A stretch of 39,887 bases of DNA from Pseudobutyrivibrio sp. (GTDB taxonomy: Bacteria > Bacillota > Clostridia > Lachnospirales > Lachnospiraceae): NCBI GenBank assembly GCA_024693775.1, contig JAILKL010000104.1, positions 1 through 39,887 of the forward strand. Direction: 5' to 3'. The notes under the pieces were generated by a model. That model did no database searches. It had not been told where the DNA came from and was given only the letters and a program-made list of their open reading frames with translations. Below are positions 26,142 to 34,108 of this stretch, in pieces (the first letter of the stretch is position 1; every line of letters starts with the position of its first letter). Both the position numbers and the translations under genes were made by a program.

Positions 26142-27095
26142 TTAGTATTTGTACTTTAATTGATAATAGCTGCTTGAATTAAGATGTTCCTTGATAGTGC
26201 TTTTCTTTGCGTAGGAAGCAAGAGTTGGGTCCATTAAGGTCCAATCCTTTCCGTCGAATTCGATGATGTTATCAATCCAACCTGTTTCCTTTGTATACAC
26301 AGATATCCATGCGTGATATTCAGTGCCCGCATATCCGATTTCTAGTCTGGTAGGAATGCCCTGTGACCTAAGCATGGCCCCCATAAGGGATGCATAGTCA
26401 AAGCAAATACCTGTGCCTGTAGCCAAGGTGTCATCTACCTTTGGAATATATCCTGACTGCACTGTTTCTGCCTTGTCGTAGTCATAGGTAATATTTCCAG
26501 CAATGTATTTGTACACTGCCTTTACCACATCGATATCTGAATTGCAGCCGCTGGCCAATTCCTGGCCCTTTTTCACTGCGCTTGAAGAAGCGTCGAAATT
26601 CACGTATGCATTAGGATAAAGAAACATACTATATTCATCTTTTAATGTGACGCTCACTGATTGAGTAAAAGCCGCCGCATACTGATCGTCATGTAGATTC
26701 TCGTATACGCCGATTTTGTAGGTGCCACTGCCCTCTGAAAGAGGGTATACATCATATTGTCCGTCTAAGTCCATGAGATAATTGTAGGTATTTCCTGCAG
26801 GAGTTTCTATTAACATACGCACCTTTGCAGCATCTCCGGTGTAGGACACCATTACGTATCCGTCCGCAGCATTGCTGGCGTCAATGGTGGCATCTGCATT
26901 ACCGTACACTGTAACTCCTGATGCTTCAGGCTTTAGAACCCTTATTGAATTATCTCTCGTCCCCTTTGAAGCCTTGGCCTCCACGCCGGTGGAATCACTT
27001 CCTGCCCCACTATTTGAGGTGGTGCTAAGATTTCCACAGGCCATAATACTGATACTCAGAATAACCAGTGAAAGCAATACTCTGGCTCGCTTCAC
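26142..27095 (-). CDS. Transglutaminase-like cysteine protease-fold lipoprotein
   Basis: 317 residues. A signal peptide ends in SIMAC with lipid-anchor Cys20, followed by a Ser/Gly/Thr-rich linker. A beta-rich region (about 50-150) precedes a transglutaminase-like core with a complete triad: Cys231 in GTGICFDYASL, His261 in EYHAWISVY and Asp289 in WTLMDPTLA. Such domains act as peptidases or crosslinkers outside the cell. RBS TAGGAGG precedes the ATG. The stop codon overlaps the first possible ATG of the GspF gene, so it belongs to the pilus operon. Confidence 0.88.
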   Translation of the reverse strand: MKRARVLLSLVILSISIMACGNLSTTSNSGAGSDSTGVEAKASKGTRDNSIRVLKPEASGVTVYGNADATIDASNAADGYVMVSYTGDAAKVRMLIETPAGNTYNYLMDLDGQYDVYPLSEGSGTYKIGVYENLHDDQYAAAFTQSVSVTLKDEYSMFLYPNAYVNFDASSSAVKKGQELASGCNSDIDVVKAVYKYIAGNITYDYDKAETVQSGYIPKVDDTLATGTGICFDYASLMGAMLRSQGIPTRLEIGYAGTEYHAWISVYTKETGWIDNIIEFDGKDWTLMDPTLASYAKKSTIKEHLNSSSYYQLKYKY

Positions 27096-27121
27096 CTGAT
27101 TCCTCCTATATTAATCAAAAC

Positions 27122-27139
27122 GGAGGACTAAAGTCCCCC
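27122..27139 (-). terminator. Weak terminator or attenuator before the pilus genes
   Basis: GGAGGACT (27122-27129) and AGTCCCCC (27132-27139) form an 8-bp stem with one G-T pair. On the minus strand GTTTTGATTA follows. It lies between the BTAD-linked gene and the transglutaminase gene and may set different expression levels for the two halves of the locus. Confidence 0.5.
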
Positions 27140-27146
27140 GCTTAAA

Positions 27147-27584
27147 CTATCTTGTAGTGCATGCTCCGCTAATAATCTTGAGGAGCTGAATATCACTGTT
27201 AAACAGGTACTCTTTATCTGCGCTAGCATCAAAAATAGCGCCTTGCATGTGTGCAAAATCTCTGCTTGTTACATTAATAATAAAGGTACCTTTCTCACCC
27301 TTTAAGTCTGCCATATCCTTTGGCTGAATACATTTGTTTTCGAATTCTATGCCAAAGTCTACTGTTCTATTTTGAGTCTTTTTAAAATGTCTTGGCTTAA
27401 TTTTTGCCTCTGGGAAATTTACCTCATTTAAAACAGCCTCAATGGTGGCCAGCATTTCTGCTATATCCACAAACTCAACTGGTGTCTCGCTATATGAATG
27501 ATAAATTCGGCCTGAATAATCATCTTTGTCAATACATACGCATACACAATTAGGCATGCGGTTCATTTTACTAGAAACTGCCAT
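27147..27584 (-). CDS. Unknown protein coupled to the BTAD regulator
   Basis: 145 residues, soluble, no signal peptide or membrane helix. I do not recognise the family. Visible features: MPNCVCVCIDKDDYSGRIYH, a central helix (FVDIAEMLATIEAVLNEVNF) and a sheet-rich C-terminus with FIINVTSRDFAHMQGAI and a final Cys. The ATG overlaps the stop of the BTAD gene (TAATG), so the two are translationally coupled and may form a complex or a signalling pair. Confidence 0.7.
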   Translation of the reverse strand: MAVSSKMNRMPNCVCVCIDKDDYSGRIYHSYSETPVEFVDIAEMLATIEAVLNEVNFPEAKIKPRHFKKTQNRTVDFGIEFENKCIQPKDMADLKGEKGTFIINVTSRDFAHMQGAIFDASADKEYLFNSDIQLLKIISGACTTR

Positions 27585-28825
27585 TACTCTGCACCTCTAA
27601 CAATATCCTGCAATTCATCAGTATCTCTGTCTGTACCTGCGCTGGCAAGGTTTACAGGAGCAATGTGGTACTGAATATATCTCTTTCTGGATTCCTTGCT
27701 CATGTTGTCATTTATACGATCCTGTACCAATGAACAATCCTCCTGGTTGATACCAAGAAGTAAAACAACATATTGATTGTTGCTATAGCGAGCATACATA
27801 TCCCCGCCTCGTGCAGAAACTCTGATAGCTTCTGATAGCTCATCTGATAATTTATTTAAACGATCCGAATCGTCAAGGGCAAATCCCTTTCCGTCTGTGA
27901 TGGTGCAAAGCATAAGCCATGCTGCCTGACCTGATCGTCTGATTACTCTTTTAATGTATCTATAGCTCTCTATAAATACTGGGTATGTACAATAGAAGGC
28001 ACCCTCGATATCCTCTTTTGTGGTCTCAAGATTGTGCTTTACTGTACTGATGGCATCTGTGTTGTTAACCATCTGTCCGCCTAGCTTATCAAGCTGCGCT
28101 GCCATAGCAGGGCTAACTGATACACCAAGCTCTCTAAACATAAGAAGCTCTGTCTTTTCGTATAGCTTCATAGCCTCTTTTGTGCGTCCAAGCTCGATAA
28201 GGGCCTTCATCTGGTATGACTGCCACTCGTCATATGGATATAATTCACTGCACTTTTCTGATATTCTAAGAAGGTTTTTGTAATCTTCTTGTTCTTCGTA
28301 GTATTTACAAAGCTCATTTGAAACCTGGAAGAAAAGCTTTCTAAGTCTAACCTGGATAGGAACAACCCACTCTGTTCCACTAAGTGCTGGTAGGAAGTCA
28401 CCTTTATAAAGGTTGAATGCTTTGTCAAAAAGATCAATCTTTTCTGACATACTTGTAGCCGAAAATCCTTGCTTTGCAATAGCTTCAAAGATTGTGGCAT
28501 CGCATTCTACTTCAAATGTAGGGCTGAAACTATACACACCCCTCTTGATATAAATAAACTCATCCTCTGGAAGGCCAACCTTTGGCAATCCGCGTCTAAG
28601 TCTAAACACAAGGGCGCGAAGGCTATTAGAAGGATCAGCTATGTCCTCATCTCCAAATAGGTAATCAATGATTTTTGTGCGCTCAATTCCTTTTGAGTGA
28701 TATATGATTATTTGGAGTAATTGATTAACCTTTGTGACTGTATTTCTCTCGATTGAAAATGGTTTGCCATTATAGCTCAGTTCAAAGCCACCGAACATAT
28801 TAGCTTCTACTATCTCTTTGCTCAT
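27584..28825 (-). CDS. BTAD (SARP-type) transcription regulator with degenerate GGDEF-like tail
   Basis: 413 residues. Residues 1-105 form an OmpR-like winged helix (NMFGGFELSYNGKPFSIER; SLRALVFRLRRGL), 106-255 a bacterial transcription activation domain with TPR-like helices (ALIELGRTKEAMKLYEKTE). Residues 275-400 resemble a diguanylate cyclase fold: RGGDMYARYSNNQYVVLLLG aligns with the R.GD..ARYGGDEFVVLL region, but SNNQY replaces GGDEF at 348-352. So it should not make c-di-GMP; it may bind a ligand or another protein. First gene of the locus, with RBS GGGAG and a good promoter upstream. Confidence 0.85.
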   Translation of the reverse strand: MSKEIVEANMFGGFELSYNGKPFSIERNTVTKVNQLLQIIIYHSKGIERTKIIDYLFGDEDIADPSNSLRALVFRLRRGLPKVGLPEDEFIYIKRGVYSFSPTFEVECDATIFEAIAKQGFSATSMSEKIDLFDKAFNLYKGDFLPALSGTEWVVPIQVRLRKLFFQVSNELCKYYEEQEDYKNLLRISEKCSELYPYDEWQSYQMKALIELGRTKEAMKLYEKTELLMFRELGVSVSPAMAAQLDKLGGQMVNNTDAISTVKHNLETTKEDIEGAFYCTYPVFIESYRYIKRVIRRSGQAAWLMLCTITDGKGFALDDSDRLNKLSDELSEAIRVSARGGDMYARYSNNQYVVLLLGINQEDCSLVQDRINDNMSKESRKRYIQYHIAPVNLASAGTDRDTDELQDIVRGAE

Positions 28826-28867
28826 ATTTCTCCCTAAATTCTGTTATTAATTCTAGTTACTTCAATT

Positions 28868-28897
28868 AGTATAATATTATTTATTATGCCTTGTAAA
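28868..28897 (-). promoter_or_regulatory. Promoter of the BTAD/pilus locus
   Basis: On the minus strand TTTACA (28897-28892), 18 bp, TATACT (28873-28868), each five of six to consensus. The leader to the ATG at 28825 would be about 35 nt. Confidence 0.55.
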
Positions 28898-28919
28898 TAA
28901 CAATTTACACACAAATAAA

Positions 28920-28948
28920 TAGACGCCTGTAGGCTATACAGGCGTCTA
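28920..28948 (-). terminator. Terminator after pth
   Basis: A perfect 12-bp stem (TAGACGCCTGTA, 28920-28931, with 28937-28948) and a five-base loop. On the minus strand TTTATTTG follows. It lies just past the pth stop and ends the glgC-glgD-spoVG-pth transcript. Confidence 0.8.
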
Positions 28949-28950
28949 AA

Positions 28951-29523
28951 TTAATCTAGTTTTTCTTTCACGTTGTATTTATTCATTGCCTGATTCAAGT
29001 CGTCTTCAAGGAATAACTCTACAGCTCCCATGGCTTTTTCAAATGAATCATCGACACGGGCCCTATCCTCTGCATTATATCTACCAAGAACGTGTTCAAT
29101 CATATCCCCTTTGCACTCGCCCACACCTACTCTTACTCGAGCAAATGAATTGGTATCCAGTAATGCGATGATATTTTTCAGACCATTATGGCCTCCGGCG
29201 CTGCCCTTTGCTCTGACACGAATATTTCCTGTGGATAAGGATACATCATCTGAAATGATAACTATCTCCTTTTCTGGATTCACGTCATAATACTGAGCCA
29301 GCTCATAAACGCACTCACCGCTAAGATTCATAAAAGTCTGTGGCTTTACCAGCATAACCTTGTGGCCATTAATGATACCCTTTCCCACAAGACCCTTATG
29401 TTCCTTGTGATTTACAGGTATATTAAATTTTTTTGAAATGGCATCCACCACCTCAAAGCCAACATTATGTCTGGTCCCGTCATACTTACTTCCGGGATTG
29501 CCTAGGCCTACGATTAAAAACAT
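28951..29523 (-). CDS. pth: Peptidyl-tRNA hydrolase
   Basis: 190 residues, normal length. It recycles peptidyl-tRNA released by drop-off. The sequence begins MFLIVGLGNPGSKYDGTRHN with the catalytic His in TRHNVGF. It continues with KPQTFMNLSG, the catalytic Asp in IISDDVSL and GSAGGHNGLK. It starts 7 bp after spoVG; the Shine-Dalgarno is weak, so translation may depend on coupling to spoVG. Confidence 0.97.
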   Translation of the reverse strand: MFLIVGLGNPGSKYDGTRHNVGFEVVDAISKKFNIPVNHKEHKGLVGKGIINGHKVMLVKPQTFMNLSGECVYELAQYYDVNPEKEIVIISDDVSLSTGNIRVRAKGSAGGHNGLKNIIALLDTNSFARVRVGVGECKGDMIEHVLGRYNAEDRARVDDSFEKAMGAVELFLEDDLNQAMNKYNVKEKLD

Positions 29524-29530
29524 ATAATAC

Positions 29531-29791
29531 TTACTCTGGGAACTCTTCCTTATACTTCTCCAAAATCATATTCTGCATCTGTTCTCTTGTGGTAGAACGG
29601 ATAGGATGCGCAATATCCTTGTATCCACCCTCAGAACCACGACGAGATGGCATTGCAATAAAAAGTCCCTTATCTCCTTCAATAATCTTGATGTCATGAA
29701 CTACAAACTCTTCATCAATTGTAACTGAAACAACGGCTTTCATCTTACCTTCTTTTTCAATCTTACGAATTCTGATGTCTGTAATCTGCAT
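29531..29791 (-). CDS. spoVG: SpoVG family RNA/DNA-binding regulator
   Basis: 86 residues. It opens [20 protein letters not shown], then [14 protein letters not shown] and [11 protein letters not shown], the SpoVG signature. SpoVG is a small dimeric nucleic-acid-binding protein that tunes many processes in Firmicutes, whether or not they sporulate. A strong GGGGAGG overlaps the end of glgD, 5 bp upstream. Closeness of spoVG, pth, mfd and prs is a conserved Firmicute neighbourhood, here rearranged. Confidence 0.97.
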   Translation of the reverse strand: MQITDIRIRKIEKEGKMKAVVSVTIDEEFVVHDIKIIEGDKGLFIAMPSRRGSEGGYKDIAHPIRSTTREQMQNMILEKYKEEFPE

Positions 29792-29796
29792 TGTTT

Positions 29797-30930
29797 TTAT
29801 ACCTCCCCAACTGGCATGTCATAACGGTTCTTGTTACCTGTAACGATGCGGATACCATCTTCCCCAATATATGTGGATCCGCTGAGCAATGTTTCATGGC
29901 TTTCAACAATGCAATTTTCTACGTGCACGTTGTCTCCTATGTATGCTCCATTTAAAATGACACAATTTTTGACAACCGAATTGTTGCCAACAAATGCCTT
30001 TTTAAATAATACAGAATTCTCAACAGTACTGTTAATAATACATCCTCCAGCTACAAGTGAATTCTTCACCTTTGATCCAACATTGAATTTTGCTGGTGGT
30101 AAATCATGTGTCTTAGAGAAGACGCCTGGTTCTTCGTGGAAGAAGTTGTCCCTGACATCCTTTCTAAGGAAGTCCATATTGGCTTTGTAGTAGCTGTCTA
30201 CGTCAGCAATATTGCTCCAGTAGCCGCTCATCTTGTAGCCATATATTCTCTTCATATTCTTGTATCTGATAAGAATATCTGTAACAAAATTATAACGTCC
30301 CTCCTTGTTGCACTCCTCGAGTAAATCGATAAGTGCTCTACGACGGATAACGTAAACACCTGCAGAAACTAAATCTGACTGAGCAACCATTGGCTTCTCA
30401 TCAAACTCTGTGATTCTGCCGTCCCTGTCCATAGAAACAACACCATAACGGCTGATGTCATCTCCCTCAGGAAGCTTTGCACAAACCACTGTTATATCTG
30501 CCTGCTTTTGAATGTGGTAATCTAAAACCTTGTTAAAGTCTAGCTTATATATGCCATCACCACTAGCTATAATAACATATGGCTCATGTCTTTTCTTCAA
30601 GAAATCAATATTCTGCCAAATCGCATCAGCTGTGCCTCTGTACCACCAGCTATTGTTTGTAGTAACTGTTGGAGTAAAGAGGAACAAGCCTCCCTGCTTT
30701 CTACCAAAATTCCACCATTTTGATGAATTTAAATGCTCGTTTAATGAGCGTGCGTTGTACTGTGAAAGTACTGCAACCGTTTGTATATGTGAGTTTGTCA
30801 TATTAGATAAGACAAAATCAATACATCTATAGCTTCCTCCTACAGGCATTGCTGCAATGGCGCGCTTGTCTGTAAGGTTTTGCATTCTACTGCTATTTCC
30901 ACCTGCTAAAATAATTCCTAATGCTTTCAT
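29797..30930 (-). CDS. glgD: Glucose-1-phosphate adenylyltransferase, GlgD subunit
   Basis: 377 residues. Nucleotidyltransferase fold plus a left-handed beta-helix of hexapeptide repeats at about 285-370 ([20 protein letters not shown]). The glycine-rich loop is GGNSSRM rather than GxGxRL and the conserved Lys-Pro after it is missing (AIAAMPVGG), so this is the regulatory/poorly catalytic GlgD type that works with GlgC. Its ATG overlaps the glgC stop by 4 bp (ATGA), giving translational coupling and a fixed ratio. Confidence 0.94.
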   Translation of the reverse strand: MKALGIILAGGNSSRMQNLTDKRAIAAMPVGGSYRCIDFVLSNMTNSHIQTVAVLSQYNARSLNEHLNSSKWWNFGRKQGGLFLFTPTVTTNNSWWYRGTADAIWQNIDFLKKRHEPYVIIASGDGIYKLDFNKVLDYHIQKQADITVVCAKLPEGDDISRYGVVSMDRDGRITEFDEKPMVAQSDLVSAGVYVIRRRALIDLLEECNKEGRYNFVTDILIRYKNMKRIYGYKMSGYWSNIADVDSYYKANMDFLRKDVRDNFFHEEPGVFSKTHDLPPAKFNVGSKVKNSLVAGGCIINSTVENSVLFKKAFVGNNSVVKNCVILNGAYIGDNVHVENCIVESHETLLSGSTYIGEDGIRIVTGNKNRYDMPVGEV

Positions 30931-32201
30931 GATCGATCACCTGCCTTGATAATGTAGCCGCCACTAGCTAACTGTCCGTCAGGATAATCCTCATCGCTAG
31001 TCTCGCCCTTGATAGCTGTATTTTTTCCGATAGTTACATTTGATGGTATCACCGAATTTTCTCCGATGACTGCAAGACCATATGAATAAATGCTGGCATT
31101 GAGCTGACTCTCTGCCTCCTGGCCCTGACCAATCTGTGCATTATCGCCTACTACTGTATTCTCAGCAATAATCGATTTATCTATGACGCAATTCTTTCCT
31201 ATATGAGCACTCTCCATAATAATGGAATCTCTAATGACTGTGCCCTCTTCAACTATAACACCTGCACCCAGTACAGAGTTGTATACCTCGCCATAAATCT
31301 GAGCACCAGCTCCTACTATGGCCTTTTCCACAACTGCGTCTCCTGCAATGAACTGTGGTTCAATAATATTTTGATTTGTGTAGATCTTCCAGAACTCCTC
31401 GTAGAGGTTGAACTCTGGAATAAGATCAATAAGCTCCATATTTGCTTCCCAATATGAGCCAAGAGTTCCTACATCCTTCCAATAGCTGTTGAACTCGTAT
31501 GCATACATTGGTGAACCCTTCTCATGAAGGTATGGAATAATATGCTTTCCAAAGTCACAATTGCTCTGATCCTTAAGAGCGAGCAATGATTCCTTAAGTG
31601 CAGCCCAGCTAAAGATATAAATACCCATTGAAGCTAAGTTGCTACGTGGCTGAGGTGGCTTTTCCTCAAACTCACTGATACGTTTTTCGTCGTCAGTAAT
31701 AACCACTCCGAATCGAGAAGCTTCCTCGATTGGCACTGGGATTACCGCGATTGTAACGTCTGCCCCCTTTGCCTTATGGAAATCCAACATGGCCTCATAG
31801 TCCATCTTGTAAATGTGGTCGCCTGAAAGAATAAGTACATATTCTGGATTATAGTTTTCCATGTACTTTAGATTCTGGTATATCGCATTTGCGGTACCAG
31901 AATACCACTCACTTGTGTCGCTTTTTTCGTATGGAGGTAACACAGTAACTCCACCGTTATTTCTGTCCAAATCCCATGGAATACCAATACCTATGTGGGA
32001 ATTTAGTACTAGTGGTTGGTACTGAGTAAGTACTCCGACGGTATCAATTCCTGAATTGATACAATTTGATAGAGGAAAATCGATAATACGATATTTACCT
32101 CCGAAAGATACTGCTGGCTTGGCAACATCAGATGTTAGAACACCCAATCTGCTCCCCTGACCGCCTGCTAATAGCATGGCTATCATTTCTTTTTTCATCA
32201 T
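30927..32201 (-). CDS. glgC: Glucose-1-phosphate adenylyltransferase, catalytic subunit
   Basis: 424 residues. It makes ADP-glucose for glycogen synthesis. Intact catalytic features: [34 protein letters not shown], the metal-binding [12 protein letters not shown], and [11 protein letters not shown]-terminal beta-helix covers about 300-410. Two ATGs sit side by side at 32201 and 32198. The RBS is weak (AGGG very close), so the second may be used. First gene of glgC-glgD-spoVG-pth. Confidence 0.97.
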   Translation of the reverse strand: MMKKEMIAMLLAGGQGSRLGVLTSDVAKPAVSFGGKYRIIDFPLSNCINSGIDTVGVLTQYQPLVLNSHIGIGIPWDLDRNNGGVTVLPPYEKSDTSEWYSGTANAIYQNLKYMENYNPEYVLILSGDHIYKMDYEAMLDFHKAKGADVTIAVIPVPIEEASRFGVVITDDEKRISEFEEKPPQPRSNLASMGIYIFSWAALKESLLALKDQSNCDFGKHIIPYLHEKGSPMYAYEFNSYWKDVGTLGSYWEANMELIDLIPEFNLYEEFWKIYTNQNIIEPQFIAGDAVVEKAIVGAGAQIYGEVYNSVLGAGVIVEEGTVIRDSIIMESAHIGKNCVIDKSIIAENTVVGDNAQIGQGQEAESQLNASIYSYGLAVIGENSVIPSNVTIGKNTAIKGETSDEDYPDGQLASGGYIIKAGDRS

Positions 32202-32318
32202 CCCTAATCATCTGCCTTTCTCGTGGTGTCGTCGAAAGAACTAGAACAAGCCTAATTCTAGTAACTTTGCCTAGAGATGTGCATAAAAACCCCTTTACAC
32301 ACCCCCATTTATAAAAAT
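32202..32318 (-). other. Long 5' leader of glgC
   Basis: About 115 nt lie between the predicted promoter and the start codon. It contains a small hairpin CTAGAA/TTCTAG (32241-32246 with 32256-32261). I see no known riboswitch consensus. The length leaves room for translation control of glycogen synthesis. Confidence 0.4.
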
Positions 32319-32347
32319 AGTATAACAAAGTATATTTTGTCACGCAA
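32319..32347 (-). promoter_or_regulatory. Possible glgC promoter
   Basis: On the minus strand TTGCGT (32347-32342), 17 bp, TATACT (32324-32319). A second TATACT lies ten bases upstream (32334-32329). Confidence 0.4.
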
Positions 32348-32384
32348 TAATATTCATAATTTTTAAATAATTATGACTCATAGT

Positions 32385-32412
32385 TTGACAATTCTTATGC
32401 AAATATGCTAAT
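32385..32412 (+). promoter_or_regulatory. Possible murC promoter
   Basis: Perfect -35 TTGACA (32385-32390), 16 bp, GCTAAT (32407-32412). It points toward murC with a leader near 100 nt and is back-to-back with the glgC promoter. The rest of the 315-bp divergent gap holds no gene I can support. Confidence 0.45.
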
Positions 32413-32516
32413 TTTCCCTTTAAATTGGCGGTTTTACACCACTAACTACTTGCAACTATACCCTACCTGGAGTATTGTAGTAAGTTGTAACTATTATAAT
32501 AAGAAGAAGGTAAGAC

Positions 32517-33896
32517 ATGTACAAAATTGATTTTAATAACAAAATACATGTTCATTTCATCGGAATAGGCGGAATTAGTATGAGCGGCCTTGCAGAAATT
32601 TTGCTCGGTGCAGGCTTTACTATTTCAGGTTCTGATAGAAGTGAGTCAGATTTGACAAAACATTTGTCAGCCCTTGGAGCCAAGGTTTCATATCCACAGG
32701 CTGCCCAAAATATTACTGATGATATAGATTTGATTGTCTATACAGCAGCTATTAGAGAGGACAATCCAGAGTTCGCTGCAGCAAAGGCCTCAGGTAAGCC
32801 AATGCTTACACGTGCCCAGCTCCTTGGCGAAATCATGGAAAACTATACACGTTCCATCACAGTATCTGGTACACATGGAAAAACTACAACTACTTCAATG
32901 ATTAGCCAGATATTATTAGAAACAGCTAATGAGCCTACAATCTCTGTTGGCGGTATCCTTGATGCCATCCACAGCAACGTACATGTAGGCAACAGCGATG
33001 TATTTATTACAGAGGCTTGTGAGTACACAAACAGTTATCATTCATTCTTCCCTAAGTACAACATTATTTTAAATGTTGAGGCTGATCACTTAGATTTCTT
33101 TAAGAATCTTGAGAACTATCGTGCATCCTTCAAGAAGTTTGCTGGAAATACATCAAAGGATGGAATCCTTATCATTAATAATGAAATTGAAGATGTTTCA
33201 TATTTTACAGAGGGACTTGAGTGCAAGGTAATCACTTATGCACTTCACGGCGATGCCGATATTGTTCCTACAGATATTGTTTACAACGAAAAAGGCTTTG
33301 CAAGCTTTGTTCCTGTATATAATGGAAAGACTCTTGATCGCGTACAGTTAAATGTTCCTGGCGATCACAACATTAGCAACGCTTTATCTGCTATTGCACT
33401 TTGCACAGAGATGGGCGTTTCCTATGACCACATCAAGACTGGTCTTGCCAAGTTTGGCGGTGCACACAGACGCTTTGAGCTAAAGGGCACATACAAGGGT
33501 GCCACTGTTATTGATGACTATGCTCATCATCCAACAGAGATTGCTGCCAGCCTAGCCGCTGCCGCAAATTACCCACACAATCGTGTCATTGTTTGCTTCC
33601 AGCCACATACCTATACACGTACACTTAGCTTCCTTGATGATTTTGCAAAGTCACTTTCAGCAGCTGATATAGTTCTTTTAGCAGACATATATGCAGCTAG
33701 AGAGCCAGATATCTACGGTGTAAGCTCAAAGGATATCGCCGATAGAATCGAAAAAATGGGAACAGAGGTTCACTATTTAGGCTCATTTGACGCCTGTGAA
33801 AAATTTTTACAAAAAAATCTTTTACACAACGACTTGTTGATAACTATGGGCGCCGGAGACGTGTATTTAGTAGGCGAAAATCTACTTAACGAATAA
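32517..33896 (+). CDS. murC: UDP-N-acetylmuramate--L-alanine ligase
   Basis: 459 residues, complete Mur ligase. It adds L-Ala to UDP-MurNAc. N-terminal Rossmann part with HFIGIGGISMSGLAE, ATP loop GTHGKTTTT at 118-126, the central EACEYTNSYHSFFP, then VEADHLDFF, and C-terminal DDYAHHPTEI. RBS AAGAAGG lies seven bases before the ATG. It faces away from glgC and ends in a long hairpin terminator. Confidence 0.97.
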   Translation: MYKIDFNNKIHVHFIGIGGISMSGLAEILLGAGFTISGSDRSESDLTKHLSALGAKVSYPQAAQNITDDIDLIVYTAAIREDNPEFAAAKASGKPMLTRAQLLGEIMENYTRSITVSGTHGKTTTTSMISQILLETANEPTISVGGILDAIHSNVHVGNSDVFITEACEYTNSYHSFFPKYNIILNVEADHLDFFKNLENYRASFKKFAGNTSKDGILIINNEIEDVSYFTEGLECKVITYALHGDADIVPTDIVYNEKGFASFVPVYNGKTLDRVQLNVPGDHNISNALSAIALCTEMGVSYDHIKTGLAKFGGAHRRFELKGTYKGATVIDDYAHHPTEIAASLAAAANYPHNRVIVCFQPHTYTRTLSFLDDFAKSLSAADIVLLADIYAAREPDIYGVSSKDIADRIEKMGTEVHYLGSFDACEKFLQKNLLHNDLLITMGAGDVYLVGENLLNE

Positions 33897-34002
33897 TTTT
33901 CCACATTATCCACATTTTTTGCTGAGATTTATCCTCAAAAAAATGTGGATTTTTATTTGCCTTTTTTTAGGGCTGTGGAGAAGGTTTTCCACACTGTCCA
34001 CA
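33897..34002. promoter_or_regulatory. Cluster of DnaA-box-like 9-mers
   Basis: Compared with TTATCCACA: TTATCCACA at 33906-33914 (9/9); TTTTCCACA at 33897-33905 and 33985-33993 (8/9); TTCTCCACA on the minus strand at 33974-33982 (8/9); AAATCCACA on the minus strand at 33944-33952 and CTGTCCACA at 33994-34002 (7/9). Two same-direction pairs abut exactly (33897-33914, 33985-34002). The cluster lies directly upstream of the DnaD-domain and helicase loader genes. Two of the boxes are also arms of the murC terminator, which partly explains them. Confidence 0.5.
33908..33957 (+). terminator. murC terminator
   Basis: ATCCACATTTTTT (33908-33920) pairs perfectly with 33938-33950. After a 2-nt bulge TGAG pairs with CTCA, and the stem ends in TTTTTATTTG. 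It overlaps the DnaA-box-like motifs. Confidence 0.7.
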
Positions 34003-34068
34003 TTTTCACCAAACCCTTTATTTACAAGGGTTTGCGGGCCCTCCTCCCTTTTCTTTTTGAAATTACTG

Positions 34069-34077
34069 TGCTATCAT
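34069..34077 (+). promoter_or_regulatory. Extended -10 promoter of the DnaD-domain gene
   Basis: TGCTATCAT is an extended -10 box. Transcription would start near 34083, about 26 nt before the ATG and just ahead of the GAGGAGAGG ribosome binding site. No good -35 is visible. The DnaA-box cluster lies 70-170 bp upstream. Confidence 0.5.
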
Positions 34078-34108
34078 CAGCCATAGGTTATGAGGAGAGG
34101 ATAAAGTT

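Noticed and set aside
32495-32500. Perfect TATAAT just upstream of murC
   Set aside because: A start site from it would fall inside the ribosome binding region, and no -35 of note is at 16-18 bp. The TTGACA promoter further up fits better.
33897-34108. Replication origin
   Set aside because: DnaA-like boxes and the gene flip are suggestive, but dnaA/dnaN are absent, two boxes are terminator arms, and sampled base counts do not show a skew reversal.
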